Source: Roseomonas sp.
GTDB lineage: Bacteria; Pseudomonadota; Alphaproteobacteria; Acetobacterales; Acetobacteraceae
Assembly: GCA_020249925.1 (NCBI GenBank)
Contig: JADCER010000003.1
Location: 124,001-188,000, forward strand
Length of the DNA: 64,000 bases
Direction of reading: 5' to 3'
In this document: one piece after another, positions 1-8,207 of the stretch
Numbering within the stretch: position 1 is the first letter of the stretch
Layout of the letters: each line of letters starts with the position of its first letter
The notes under the pieces: generated by a model
What the model was told of the DNA's origin: nothing
Seen by the model: only the letters and a program-made list of their open reading frames with translations
Databases searched by the model: none
Made by a program: the position numbers and the translations under genes

Positions 1-620
1 GCGAGGCCGGGCGCGTCGTGACCAATGGCATGAGCCAATATTCGCGCGCCGAACGCAATGCCAATGCCGGCATGGTGGTTGGCATTTCGCCCGAGGATTA
101 TCCGGGCGATGTGCTTTCCGGCATTGCCTATCAACGCCATTGGGAAAGCGCGGCGTTTGTGGCGGGCGGCGGCGATTACCGCGCCCCCGCGCAGCTTGTG
201 GGCGATTTCCTCGCCGGCCGCCCCAGCACTTCTCTTGGCGATGTGCTGCCCAGCTATAAGCCGGGCGTAACTCCCACCGATCTCGCGCTTTGCCTGCCGG
301 ATTTCGCCGTTGCGGCGATGCGTGAGGCATTGCTGGCTTTCGATCAGCAATTGCCCGGCTTCGCGCGGCCCGATGCGGTGATGACCGGCGTTGAAACCCG
401 CACCAGCAGCCCCATTCGCATCCCACGTGGTTTTGATTTTCAAAGCGTGAATACGGCGGGGCTTTTCCCGGCTGGTGAGGGTGCGGGTTACGCTGGCGGG
501 ATTCTCAGCGCCGGCGTGGATGGCATTCGCGTGGCTGAGGCCTTGGCGCTGACCATGACCGGTCAGCCCATTCCGCGTGACATGAGCCGGGGCGCGGAAT
601 CCAGCATGACGTATGGGTGA
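1..620 (+). CDS. FAD-dependent oxidoreductase (COG2509-like), C-terminal part
   Basis: The gene enters the window already open; the frame reads from base 3 and the GTG at 18 is an internal Val, not a start. The visible ~205 residues resemble the C-terminal half of the uncharacterised NAD(P)/FAD-dependent dehydrogenases of COG2509. Seen: a VTNGMSQYSR...NANAG stretch near the beginning and a closing FAD-contact segment PAGEGAGYAGGILSAGVDG at about residues 150-170, followed by a short tail. The N-terminal Rossmann GxGxxG lies outside the window. Substrate is not known for this family. It is followed 61 bases later by an SDR gene in the same direction, but that gene has its own strong ribosome site, so co-transcription is only possible. 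Confidence 0.75.
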   Translation, partial: EAGRVVTNGMSQYSRAERNANAGMVVGISPEDYPGDVLSGIAYQRHWESAAFVAGGGDYRAPAQLVGDFLAGRPSTSLGDVLPSYKPGVTPTDLALCLPDFAVAAMREALLAFDQQLPGFARPDAVMTGVETRTSSPIRIPRGFDFQSVNTAGLFPAGEGAGYAGGILSAGVDGIRVAEALALTMTGQPIPRDMSRGAESSMTYG

Positions 621-681
621 CTTGCGGTAACGCGCAAGCCTTGCAAGGCTTCCTGATCTGCAAGGAACAGGAGGAAACATC

Positions 682-1434
682 ATGCGCGTAGCAAACAAGG
701 TAGCGCTGATTACGGGTGCAGCATCTGGCATGGGTGCTGCCACCGCGCGATTAATGGCGCGCGAAGGTGCCAAGGTGGTGGTGGCCGATATGCTGGAAGC
801 CGAAGGCCGCGCCGTTGTTGCGGAAATCACCAAGGCCGGCGGTTCTGCCAGCTACATCAACCTGGATGTGGCGGATGAAGCGCAGTGGGAAGCCGCCATC
901 GCCGCCGTGTTGGCTGCGCACGGCAGGCTTGATGTGTTGGTCAATAATGCCGGCATTTCCGGCAGCAATACCAATAATCTTTATGACACCGCGCTGTGGG
1001 ATCGCATTATGGCCGTGAACGCCCGCGGTGTATTTCTTGGCGTCAAGCACGGCGTTGCCGCCATGCGGAAAACCGGCGGCGGGTCCATCATCAACCTATC
1101 CTCGATCTCAGGCGTGGTTGGGCAGGATCGGATTCACTGCGCCTATAATGCCTCAAAGGCAGCGGTGCGGTTACTCACGAAATCCATCGCAGTGCAGGAA
1201 GGTGCTTCCGGCATTCGGCTGAACACGGTCCATCCCGGCCTCATGCCGCCCATGCGCACCAGCGGCGCCACAGCCGATCCCGTGTTTCGCGCCAAAATGC
1301 TCGGCCATGTGCCCATGGGCCGCACCGGTGAGGTGGATGAGGTCGCCTACGCTATCCTGTTCCTGGCGTCTGACGAATCATCCTATATGACCGGATCAGA
1401 AATGCATGTGGATGGCGGGTATCTCGCGTCCTGA
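682..1434 (+). CDS. SDR family NAD(P)-dependent oxidoreductase
   Basis: 250 residues, the normal length of a classical short-chain dehydrogenase/reductase. The cofactor motif TGAASGMG is at residues 11-18, NNAG at 88-91, and the catalytic Ser140/141, Tyr155 and Lys159 (YNASK) are all present. The C-terminal VDGGYLAS tail is typical of the FabG/cyclohexanol-dehydrogenase subgroup. Asp36 at the end of beta-2 suggests a preference for NAD(H), which is an inference. The ATG is preceded by an AGGAGG ribosome site 8 bases upstream. It converges on a CoA-transferase gene, separated by a hairpin. Substrate unknown; the setting suggests an alcohol or hydroxyacyl intermediate of a catabolic route. Confidence 0.9.
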   Translation: MRVANKVALITGAASGMGAATARLMAREGAKVVVADMLEAEGRAVVAEITKAGGSASYINLDVADEAQWEAAIAAVLAAHGRLDVLVNNAGISGSNTNNLYDTALWDRIMAVNARGVFLGVKHGVAAMRKTGGGSIINLSSISGVVGQDRIHCAYNASKAAVRLLTKSIAVQEGASGIRLNTVHPGLMPPMRTSGATADPVFRAKMLGHVPMGRTGEVDEVAYAILFLASDESSYMTGSEMHVDGGYLAS

Positions 1435-1445
1435 TTTGCCGTTTC

Positions 1446-1479
1446 GCTGCGTGGGTTGGCTTCAAATAACCCGCGCAGC
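1446..1479. terminator. Bidirectional hairpin between convergent SDR and CoA-transferase genes
   Basis: Inverted repeat with 12-base arms (GCTGCGTGGGTT at 1446-1457, AACCCGCGCAGC at 1468-1479), one G-T wobble, loop of 10. It overlaps the last codons of the minus-strand CoA-transferase and lies just after the SDR stop. There is no clear T-run, so the terminator role rests on position and stem strength. Confidence 0.55.
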
Positions 1480-2682
1480 GCGTAGCGCTTCCATTTCGGC
1501 ATCCGATAATTTCAACCAATCGCGATAAGTTTCCTGATTATGCTCGCCCATGGCAGGGCCAAGCCAGCGCACTTCGCCCGGTGTTTCGGATAGCCGCGGC
1601 ACAAGATTGGGGATGGCCAATTCACCAATGCGTGGGTCCTGCATCGTCAGGATATTACCGCGCGCCTTGTATTGCGGGTCTTCGAAAATCTCATCAATCG
1701 CATAGACCGGGCCGCAGGGCACTTGCGCTTCCTCGCAAATTTGCAGCAATTCATCCCGCGTAAGGCGGCTGGTCCAGGCGCCGACATAGGCATCCACCTC
1801 CGCGCGCGCGGCTTCGCGCTGACGAATGGTGCCCCATTTTCCATCATCGCCAAGCTCCGGCGCGCCCATGGCAGCGGCAAGTCGAGCGAAAATCTTGTCT
1901 GATGTGCAGGCAATCGCGATCCAGCGCCCATCCTTGGTCGGGTAATGGCTATGCGGGACAACATTGACGGTGCCTGGCCCCATGCGTTCACGCACATAGC
2001 CCTTGTGCTGAAAGGCTGGCGCCAATTCATCAAGGATGCGAAAGACAGGTTCATAAAGCCCAATATCCACAACCTGTCCGCGCCCTGTCTTGCGGCGCGC
2101 TTCCATGGCCAGCATCGCGCCCATGGCGCCGTAAATGCCGGAAAGATAATCCGGAATAGTGGCCGAACCTGGCGTGACCGGGGGGCGATCCGGATAGCCC
2201 GCCAGATAGGAAAGCCCACCAAAGGCATTGCCAATGCGCCCAAACCCCGGGCGGCCACTGTAAGGCCCCGTTTGCCCATAGCCTGAAATGCGCACCATGA
2301 TCAGGCGCGGGTTCACCGCATGCAGCACATCCCAGCCAATGCCCCATTTTTCCATGGTGCCGGGCTGGAAATTCTCCACCAGGATATCGGCTTCAGCGCA
2401 CATGCGCTTCAGCAATTCCGCTCCTTCGGGCTTGCGCAAATCAAGGGTTGCGGATTTCTTGTTCCGGCATTCCGAAAGCCAGGGCAGCGTATCGCCATTT
2501 GGTGTCACGGTGCCGAATTTGCGCAACGGGTCGCCCACCACGGGCAATTCCAGCTTGATCACCTCAGCGCCGAATTCAGCGAGTTGCGTGGTGGCGAAGG
2601 GGCCAGAAATGAAGGTGGAAACATCAATCACACGCACCCCTTCAAGCGGCAATATACGGGGTTCTGGCGCGGCTTCAGACAT
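1462..2682 (-). CDS. CaiB/BaiF family (class III) CoA-transferase
   Basis: 406 residues, the usual length for family III CoA-transferases, which move CoA between carboxylic acids through an aspartyl anhydride. Seen: N-terminal LEGVRVIDVSTFISGP, the LVENFQPGTMEKWG motif at about 101-115, RISGYGQTGPYSGRPGF at 131-147, and Asp178 in IPDYLSG, the position of the catalytic aspartate. It lies 69 bases downstream of the HpaB-like gene on the same strand with its own ribosome site (AAGGGAA), so the two probably form a two-gene operon under the TetR promoter. The acid it activates cannot be told from sequence. Confidence 0.88.
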   Translation of the reverse strand: MSEAAPEPRILPLEGVRVIDVSTFISGPFATTQLAEFGAEVIKLELPVVGDPLRKFGTVTPNGDTLPWLSECRNKKSATLDLRKPEGAELLKRMCAEADILVENFQPGTMEKWGIGWDVLHAVNPRLIMVRISGYGQTGPYSGRPGFGRIGNAFGGLSYLAGYPDRPPVTPGSATIPDYLSGIYGAMGAMLAMEARRKTGRGQVVDIGLYEPVFRILDELAPAFQHKGYVRERMGPGTVNVVPHSHYPTKDGRWIAIACTSDKIFARLAAAMGAPELGDDGKWGTIRQREAARAEVDAYVGAWTSRLTRDELLQICEEAQVPCGPVYAIDEIFEDPQYKARGNILTMQDPRIGELAIPNLVPRLSETPGEVRWLGPAMGEHNQETYRDWLKLSDAEMEALRAARVI

Positions 2683-2751
2683 TTGGCGTTCCCTTGGCTT
2701 TCCCGGAAATCTGATGCGCGATCACGTCACGCGTCAAGCGGAAGGCTGGCG

Positions 2752-4302
2752 CTATTCCGCCGCGCGGCCAATGAAGCTGCCTTCCGGCAGTGCTGGCGCC
2801 CGCGGTGCCTCACACCCCGTATCGCAGCAACGGCCCGGCTGTTTGGAAATGCGCTTGCCCTCATCCAGAATGCCGCGATCAAGCAGACGTTCCACGAGCG
2901 CCGAGCGTTCTTCGACCGGATAATTACGCCAAATCTCGCGCTTCATCGCCTCAGGGCTGCCACCACCATGGAGAGAGATCACCGAATACCAACCGCCCTG
3001 ATTGGATGCGGTCAAATCTTCCATGAAGCGCGCCACTTCCAGGCGCTTTTCTGCCGGCACATCCGCGCGCCCGGCCAGCACCGCCGCCAGAGATGCAGCC
3101 GTTTCCGGATTGTGATCCTCATCCGGGCCAGGCAGCGCGACAATCAACCCGCCCGAGACATAATGCGCGAGGCGATGCATGTCATAAATCTGCGTGGCCA
3201 GAAGCAATTTGCCGATATTGCTGAAGACCGCATCGGGCATCATGGCGCCTGATTCGGCGCGCGTGCCATAGACACTGGCGGCGACACCGCAGGCGAAGAA
3301 GCCCTCCACGATCTTGATCAGATCAACCATGGCATCGCGGATATGGGCATGGCGGTCCGTATCCAGCCCGTTGGCTTCAATCATCAGCGCGCCGGCGCCA
3401 ATCAGCAAATCACCAAAGCCGGCGCGCGCGGCGATGCAGGAATGGCGATGATGTGTGGCGTAGCTTGTGGTGGTGTAGCCGGCTTCGACATGCTCGCCCG
3501 CCATGAATACGCGATCCCAGGGCACGAAAACATCATCAAACACCACAACGCCGGTGGCTTGGCCGTATTTGGCGCTGAATTTCGCGGCCGCTTCGCCAGG
3601 GCGCCCGGCCGGGCGCGCGACGATCATCACGCCCGGCGCGTCGGCGGGCACGGCGCAATGCAGCGCGAAATCGGCATCTTCCGCCGTCATGGTGCGGCAG
3701 GCCATGACCAGAAATTCATGGACATAAGGCGCGCCGGTCACAATCGCCTTGGTGCCGCGAATGATGATGCCATCCGCGCGGCGTTCCTTGATATGCACAT
3801 GCACATCGCGATTGGCTTGCTGCCCAGGCCGCGCGGAACGGTCGCCCTTGGCATCAGTCATCGCGATCCCAAGCGTGAGATCACGTGCCTGCACATCATC
3901 CAGATAGGCCAGGAAGCGTTGATGGCGTTCCCCGCCATGCACCGCATCGGCAAGCTTCGTGCCCTGGTGCAGCGCGTTCAGCGCATCATGCGCCAGATAG
4001 CGTTGCGCGCAGCCGGATTCACGGCAAACCAGGCGCACGGCTTCCAGCTTGGCCAGCAGATCATCGCGGCTGCCATTCACATGCAGCATGCGATTGGCAA
4101 GGCGCCCGCTGCCTTCCTGCGTCGCTGTCATCAGCCCGGCGTAATCCGCGCGATGCGCGAAATCATAGGTCACGCCGATGGCATTGATCCCGGGCGCGAG
4201 CAGGGGCTCATCCGCCACACTCGCCACCTGGCGGCCATTGACGAAAACGCGCGGCTTCAGCGCCCGGAGCGATTCCCGGTAATCAGCGGCAGTCATCAGC
4301 AT
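2752..4302 (-). CDS. 4-hydroxyphenylacetate 3-hydroxylase / 4-hydroxybutyryl-CoA dehydratase family flavoprotein
   Basis: 516 residues from the ATG at 4302, chosen because GGGAAG lies 7 bases upstream; the longer open frame would run through the promoter and into tetR. The fold is that of HpaB/AbfD: N-terminal TAADYRESL, central substrate-loop region with TDAKGDRS and GIIIRGTKAIVTGAPY, then FDDVFVPWDRVF, characteristic of this acyl-CoA-dehydrogenase-like group. The segment THHRHSCIAARAG sits where AbfD has a His and Cys binding a [4Fe-4S] cluster, but the Cys spacing differs, which argues for an FADH2-dependent aromatic hydroxylase rather than a dehydratase. A Cys-rich tail (GRCCDTGC) near the C-terminus is unusual. 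No HpaC-type flavin reductase is in view. Divergent from its likely repressor gene. Confidence 0.72.
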   Translation of the reverse strand: MLMTAADYRESLRALKPRVFVNGRQVASVADEPLLAPGINAIGVTYDFAHRADYAGLMTATQEGSGRLANRMLHVNGSRDDLLAKLEAVRLVCRESGCAQRYLAHDALNALHQGTKLADAVHGGERHQRFLAYLDDVQARDLTLGIAMTDAKGDRSARPGQQANRDVHVHIKERRADGIIIRGTKAIVTGAPYVHEFLVMACRTMTAEDADFALHCAVPADAPGVMIVARPAGRPGEAAAKFSAKYGQATGVVVFDDVFVPWDRVFMAGEHVEAGYTTTSYATHHRHSCIAARAGFGDLLIGAGALMIEANGLDTDRHAHIRDAMVDLIKIVEGFFACGVAASVYGTRAESGAMMPDAVFSNIGKLLLATQIYDMHRLAHYVSGGLIVALPGPDEDHNPETAASLAAVLAGRADVPAEKRLEVARFMEDLTASNQGGWYSVISLHGGGSPEAMKREIWRNYPVEERSALVERLLDRGILDEGKRISKQPGRCCDTGCEAPRAPALPEGSFIGRAAE

Positions 4303-4323
4303 GGCAGGGCTTCCCAAACTCGG

Positions 4324-4364
4324 TTGACGGGTAAAATCTAACACTGTTAGAATCACGCCGTCAA
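4324..4364. promoter_or_regulatory. Mirror-symmetric divergent promoters with a shared TetR operator
   Basis: Between the HpaB-like gene and tetR lies the perfect inverted repeat TCTAACactGTTAGA (4337-4351), a likely TetR operator. Two promoters are placed symmetrically around its centre at 4344. On the plus strand: TTGACG (4324-4329), 18 bases, TAGAAT (4348-4353). On the minus strand: TTGACG (4364-4359), 18 bases, TAGATT (4340-4335). A protein on the operator would cover both -10 boxes. The predicted tetR start point lies only about 4 bases before its ATG, so that message may be nearly leaderless. Confidence 0.75.
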
Positions 4365-4921
4365 TGACCCGCCCGGACAAAAACGCCGCCAAGCGCGACC
4401 ATATCCTTGCCGCTGCCAAGGCGCTTTTCGCCGAAGCGGGGCTTGAAGGCGCCAGCCTTCGCGCCATCGCAGCGCGCGCCGGCTATACGCCCGCCGCGCT
4501 TTATTTCCATTTCCCCTCGCGTGAGGCGATTTATGCCGAAGTGCTGCGCGATAGCCTTCATCGCTTACAGGCGGCGGTGGCGGCTGGCGCGGCGCAGGAT
4601 GGGTTTGGTGGTGCCGCACTCGCCTTGTTTGATTTCTACGCCACGCATCCGCAGGAATTGGCGCTCGGGTTTTATCTCGGCGGCGGGGGCCTGGCGCCTC
4701 GTGGGCTGGGGCAGGGGCTTGATCCCGGTTTGAATGCGGCGCTGGTCGCGGCATTGGCGCCGATGCGTGCGCTTGGCGGGCAGGAAGCCGCGACGGAAGC
4801 CTTCGCGCTTGCGGTTGGCCTGCTGGTGATGTCGGAAACGCGCCGCATTCGCCTGTTTGGGCTTTCGGCGCGCGCGCTGATGGAAAGCCATCTGGCAAGG
4901 CTGCCGCAACGCCTGGGCTGA
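4364..4921 (+). CDS. TetR/AcrR family transcriptional regulator
   Basis: 185 residues. The N-terminal TetR DNA-binding domain spans about 7-55: RDHILAAAKALFAEAGLEGASLRAIAARAGYTPAALYFHF, with the recognition helix ending in the hallmark ALYFHF. The C-terminal ligand domain is variable, as usual. The ATG directly abuts the promoter-operator, leaving almost no leader and no visible Shine-Dalgarno. It presumably represses itself and the divergent HpaB-like/CoA-transferase pair, and perhaps the monooxygenase gene 63 bases downstream. The inducer is not predictable; an aromatic substrate or its CoA ester would fit the setting. Confidence 0.9.
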   Translation: MTRPDKNAAKRDHILAAAKALFAEAGLEGASLRAIAARAGYTPAALYFHFPSREAIYAEVLRDSLHRLQAAVAAGAAQDGFGGAALALFDFYATHPQELALGFYLGGGGLAPRGLGQGLDPGLNAALVAALAPMRALGGQEAATEAFALAVGLLVMSETRRIRLFGLSARALMESHLARLPQRLG

Positions 4922-4984
4922 TGTGCTTGCCGTGCCATCGGCCCTGCGCGATGATGCGGCACGGGAAAAAAAAGGACTACGCCG

Positions 4985-6334
4985 ATGAAGCAAATGACGC
5001 TGGTGGCCTTTCTGCAGGCGCAGAATTGCTCGAATTACGTGGGCTCCTGGCGGCATCCGGCGACCATGCAGGATTATCTGCGGCCTGAATATTACCAGCG
5101 CATCGCTCGCACGCTTGAAGCCGGCTGCTTTCATATGGCGTTTTTCGATGACCGGCTCGCCATGCCCGATATCCTTGGTCATGACCATGCTGAGGCGGTG
5201 CGCAATGGCATTCGCGTGGTGAAGCTTGATCTGATCTCAATTCTGACAGCGATGGGGCTTGCGACCTCCAAGCTTGGGCTCGGCGGCACCTATTCCACCA
5301 CCTATTACGAACCCTTCCATGTCGCGCGGGTTTTCGCCACACTTGATCACATGCTGGGCGGGCGCGCTGCCTGGAATGTGGTGACGTCACTGAATGACAG
5401 TGAAGCGCATAACATGGGCGCGGATGATCATCTGGAACATGATCTACGCTATGACCGCGCGGATGAGTTTATGGAAATCGTTCTGTCGCATTGGGATTCC
5501 TGGGGCGATGACGCGATCATCCAGGACCGTGAGAGCGGCATTTTCGCCGATGCCACCAAGGTGCGCCGCCTCGATCACAAGGGCAAATGGTTCAAAAGCC
5601 GCGGCCCCTTCACCGTGCCGCGCACGCCGCAGGGGCGGCCCGTTCTGATCCAGGCTGGCCAAAGCGGTCGCGGCAAGAATTTTGCGGCGCGCTGGGGTGA
5701 TTTGGTTTTCGTGATCTATCCGAATATGGAAGTGGCCAAACGCGGCTATAGCGGTTTCAAGGAACAAGTCGCCGCGAGTGGGCGGGACCCCGCCACGGTG
5801 CGCATCTGTCCTGCCGTCTATTGCATTGTTGGCGAAACGGAAGCGGCGGCGCAGGAAAAGCGCGCCTTGATTGATGGCCTCGCCAAGCCGGTGGATGGGC
5901 TTTCGCTGTTGTCCGAGGCATTGAATTATGATTTCGCCTCAAAAGCCTTGGATGATGCCTTCACCGATGATGAATTGGCGGGCATCAAGGGGCTGCAAGC
6001 GCTGCGAGATCGCGTGGTTGCTTCCAGCGGCAAGCGTAACCCCACCTTGCGCGATTTCGTGGACATCACCGGGCGCGGTACCATTCGCGAATTCCCCGTG
6101 TTTTGCGGCACGCCGAAACGCGTAGCGGATGAAATGCATGCCTGGGTCGAAGGTGGCGCCTGCGATGGCTTCGTGCTGGCCGCGACACATATGCCCGGCA
6201 CCTATGAGGAATTCGTGCGCCTGGTCGTGCCGGAACTGCAGCGCCGCGGAGTCTTCCGCAAGGAGTATACGGGGACGACGCTCCGCGAAAATCTCGGCCT
6301 ACCGCGCGCGGCGCCCTTTGATTGGCAGAGATAA
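4985..6334 (+). CDS. LLM-class FMNH2-dependent monooxygenase (NtaA/SnaA/DszA type)
   Basis: 449 residues, matching nitrilotriacetate monooxygenase component A, pristinamycin synthase SnaA and DszA. Seen: N-terminal MTLVAFLQAQNCSNYVGSWRHP, AGCFHMAFFDDRLAM, the strongly conserved TYSTTYYEPFHVARVFATLDH and RAAWNVVTSLNDSEAHNMG block at about 100-145, then VLIQAGQSGRGKNFAARWGDLVF. Such enzymes oxygenate their substrate with FMNH2 supplied by a separate reductase; none is in this window. Ribosome site AAGGA precedes the ATG. Together with the HpaB-like protein it makes this locus a two-flavoprotein oxidative pathway; the substrate remains open. Confidence 0.88.
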   Translation: MKQMTLVAFLQAQNCSNYVGSWRHPATMQDYLRPEYYQRIARTLEAGCFHMAFFDDRLAMPDILGHDHAEAVRNGIRVVKLDLISILTAMGLATSKLGLGGTYSTTYYEPFHVARVFATLDHMLGGRAAWNVVTSLNDSEAHNMGADDHLEHDLRYDRADEFMEIVLSHWDSWGDDAIIQDRESGIFADATKVRRLDHKGKWFKSRGPFTVPRTPQGRPVLIQAGQSGRGKNFAARWGDLVFVIYPNMEVAKRGYSGFKEQVAASGRDPATVRICPAVYCIVGETEAAAQEKRALIDGLAKPVDGLSLLSEALNYDFASKALDDAFTDDELAGIKGLQALRDRVVASSGKRNPTLRDFVDITGRGTIREFPVFCGTPKRVADEMHAWVEGGACDGFVLAATHMPGTYEEFVRLVVPELQRRGVFRKEYTGTTLRENLGLPRAAPFDWQR

Positions 6335-6339
6335 GCAAT

Positions 6340-7113
6340 CTACATCCCAAGCACATGCTTCATGCCGTAAAGCGCCGGTGCGCGGCCATGCACCCAAAGC
6401 GCGGCACGCACCGCGCCAGTGGCATAGACGCGGCGATCGAAACTTCTATGCGTCAGGCTGATATGTTCTGAAGCGGCGGCGAAAAGCAGGGTGTGCTCAC
6501 CCACCACTTGCCCGCCGCGCAAGGCCGCGAAGCCGATGGTGCCGGTGCCGCGCGGGCCGCAATGCCCATCACGCCCACTTTCAATGCCGGCTTCTTCCAT
6601 GGTGGTGCCGCGCCCCGCTGCCACAGCACGCCCCAAGGCCACTGCGGTGCCGGATGGCGCATCCACCTTCTGACGGTGATGCATCTCTACAATCTCGGCA
6701 TCATATTGCGCACCGGGCAGGGCTGCGGCCATGCGCTCAGCGATGGCGAGGAACAGATTGACGCCGGGCGCGAAATTCGCGGCATAGACAATCGGTGCGC
6801 GCTTGCCGGCCTCCGCGACGGCCGCTTCGGCGGCGGCTGAAAGCCCGGAACTGCCCAGAATAAACCCCTTGCCGCAGGCGGCAGCGGCGGCGGCATGCGC
6901 GGTTGCGGTCTCGGCATGGGTGAAATCAATCACCACATCGGACGCGGCGAAAAGTGCCCCAATATCGGGAAAGCTTTGCAAGCCGGCAGGGGCAGATTTG
7001 CCGCCGGCGCGTAAGGTGCCGCCCACACATACCGCGCCGGCAGCGGCGACCTCTTCAATCAACAACCGGCCCATGCGCCCGGCCATGCCGGCGATACCGA
7101 TACGAATGCTCAT
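6340..7113 (-). CDS. dapB: 4-hydroxy-tetrahydrodipicolinate reductase
   Basis: 257 residues. DapB reduces hydroxy-tetrahydrodipicolinate with NAD(P)H in the diaminopimelate/lysine pathway. Seen: the cofactor motif GIAGMAGRMG at 6-15, VIDFTHAE at 61-68, and the catalytic/substrate segment EMHHRQKVDAPSGTA with His145, His146 and Lys149. Length and motifs are standard and complete. It ends 5 bases from the convergent monooxygenase gene, leaving no room for a separate terminator. It lies downstream of xerC on the same strand, separated by a 160-base gap full of inverted repeats, so it probably has its own promoter or is attenuated from xerC. Confidence 0.95.
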   Translation of the reverse strand: MSIRIGIAGMAGRMGRLLIEEVAAAGAVCVGGTLRAGGKSAPAGLQSFPDIGALFAASDVVIDFTHAETATAHAAAAAACGKGFILGSSGLSAAAEAAVAEAGKRAPIVYAANFAPGVNLFLAIAERMAAALPGAQYDAEIVEMHHRQKVDAPSGTAVALGRAVAAGRGTTMEEAGIESGRDGHCGPRGTGTIGFAALRGGQVVGEHTLLFAAASEHISLTHRSFDRRVYATGAVRAALWVHGRAPALYGMKHVLGM

Positions 7114-7173
7114 GGTGTTTCTCCCGCGATTTCAAACATTGTCTGCGCCAAGACTAAGCTCTGTCCAGTCTTA

Positions 7174-7211
7174 GTGTTTTTCCGGCCCACCTTGGTTCAC
7201 CGGAAAAACAC
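7174..7211. repeat. Perfect 12-base inverted repeat upstream of dapB
   Basis: Arms GTGTTTTTCCGG (7174-7185) and CCGGAAAAACAC (7200-7211) with a 14-base spacer. A second short hairpin (AAGACT / AGTCTT, 7150-7173) adjoins it on the dapB side. No T-run follows on either strand, so it could be a regulatory hairpin in the dapB leader or a protein-binding site as well as a terminator. Confidence 0.6.
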
Positions 7212-7229
7212 AAAATCCTTGGTTTGATC

Positions 7230-7273
7230 GCATTTTCCGAGTCGCCAAGTGCTTCCACTTGGCTTGAAAATGC
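7230..7273 (-). terminator. Two-tier hairpin directly after xerC
   Basis: Inner stem GCCAAGTG (7244-7251) / CACTTGGC (7256-7263) with a 4-base loop, and outer stem GCATTTTC (7230-7237) / GAAAATGC (7266-7273). It begins at the base after the xerC stop codon, so it is well placed to end the tal-DUF484-xerC transcript. It lacks a long T-run. Confidence 0.6.
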
Positions 7274-8206
7274 TCAATCCGCCCGAGGATGCGTCTTCCG
7301 CCAGGTCGCCAGCAGCGCCGCCGCATCCACTGCCGTATAGCGTTGCGTCGTGGAAAGGCTGGTATGGCCGAGCAATTCCTGAATGGCGCGCAAATCAGCA
7401 CCACCGCCCAACAAGTGTGTGGCGAAGGAATGCCGCAGCGCATGCGGGCTTGCATGTTCCGGCAAGCCTGCAAGCCGGCGAAAATCACGCAGGCGCTTTT
7501 GTGCTACCGCCGGATCAAGCCGCCCACCACGCGCACCGATGAACAGGGGCTCATCCGCTCCGCCGCTGCCGCGCTCCATCAAATATGCCGCCATGGCATC
7601 GCGGATCACCGGCAGGATCGGCAACAGCCTTTCCTTATTGCCCTTGCCCAGAATACGCAGCGCGGCCTCAGACCCCGGTCGCGGCGCATCGGCCAAATTC
7701 AGCGCCAAAGCCTCGCCAAGCCTTAACCCCGCCCCATAAAGCAGCGTGAAAAGCGCGCGGTCGCGGGCGGCTTGCAGGCGCGGGTTTTCATGCCGCCCTA
7801 AAGCATAAACATCAGCCACATCCTCCGCCGCGGCGCGGGCTTCCTTCTCACTCAGCGCACGCGGCAAAGGCTGCTTGGCGCGTGGCGCACGCAGGCCGGC
7901 AAGGGCCACCGGCGCCATGCCCTGATGGCGTTGCAGATAACGCAGAAAACCGCGAATGGCGGCCAGCTTGCGGGCACGGGTTGCGGCGCTGTCACCCTCC
8001 ATCGCGCGGGCAGACAGAAAGGCGCGCAAATCCGACGGGCGCAGCGCACCAAGCGCGGTCAGGTCAGGCTCATCGCCCAAATGCCCGGTCAGGAAGGCCA
8101 GGAATTGCGCCACATCGCGGCCATAGGCTTCAACGCTATGCGCACTCGCGCGGCGTTCGCGGGCGAACCAGTCAAGCCAGGCAGCGGCGGCCTCATTACC
8201 CCGCAT
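7274..8206 (-). CDS. xerC: Site-specific tyrosine recombinase XerC
   Basis: 310 residues from the ATG at 8206, chosen because it starts 1 base after the stop of the upstream DUF484 gene and gives the standard Xer length. N-terminal SAM-like core-binding domain about 5-95; C-terminal catalytic domain about 115-300. The catalytic residues are visible: Arg162 (GAGLRLGE), Lys188 (GKGNKER), His255 and Arg258 (HALRH), His281 (LLGHTSL) and Tyr290 (TQRYT). It acts with XerD at dif to resolve chromosome dimers. XerC rather than XerD is inferred from the DUF484-xerC linkage also seen in gammaproteobacteria. Confidence 0.88.
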   Translation of the reverse strand: MRGNEAAAAWLDWFARERRASAHSVEAYGRDVAQFLAFLTGHLGDEPDLTALGALRPSDLRAFLSARAMEGDSAATRARKLAAIRGFLRYLQRHQGMAPVALAGLRAPRAKQPLPRALSEKEARAAAEDVADVYALGRHENPRLQAARDRALFTLLYGAGLRLGEALALNLADAPRPGSEAALRILGKGNKERLLPILPVIRDAMAAYLMERGSGGADEPLFIGARGGRLDPAVAQKRLRDFRRLAGLPEHASPHALRHSFATHLLGGGADLRAIQELLGHTSLSTTQRYTAVDAAALLATWRKTHPRAD

Positions 8207-8207
8207 C

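Noticed and set aside
2752-4302. Calling the HpaB-like protein a 4-hydroxybutyryl-CoA dehydratase
   Set aside because: The fold is shared, but the Cys positions that bind the iron-sulfur cluster in AbfD do not line up; only the family is assigned.
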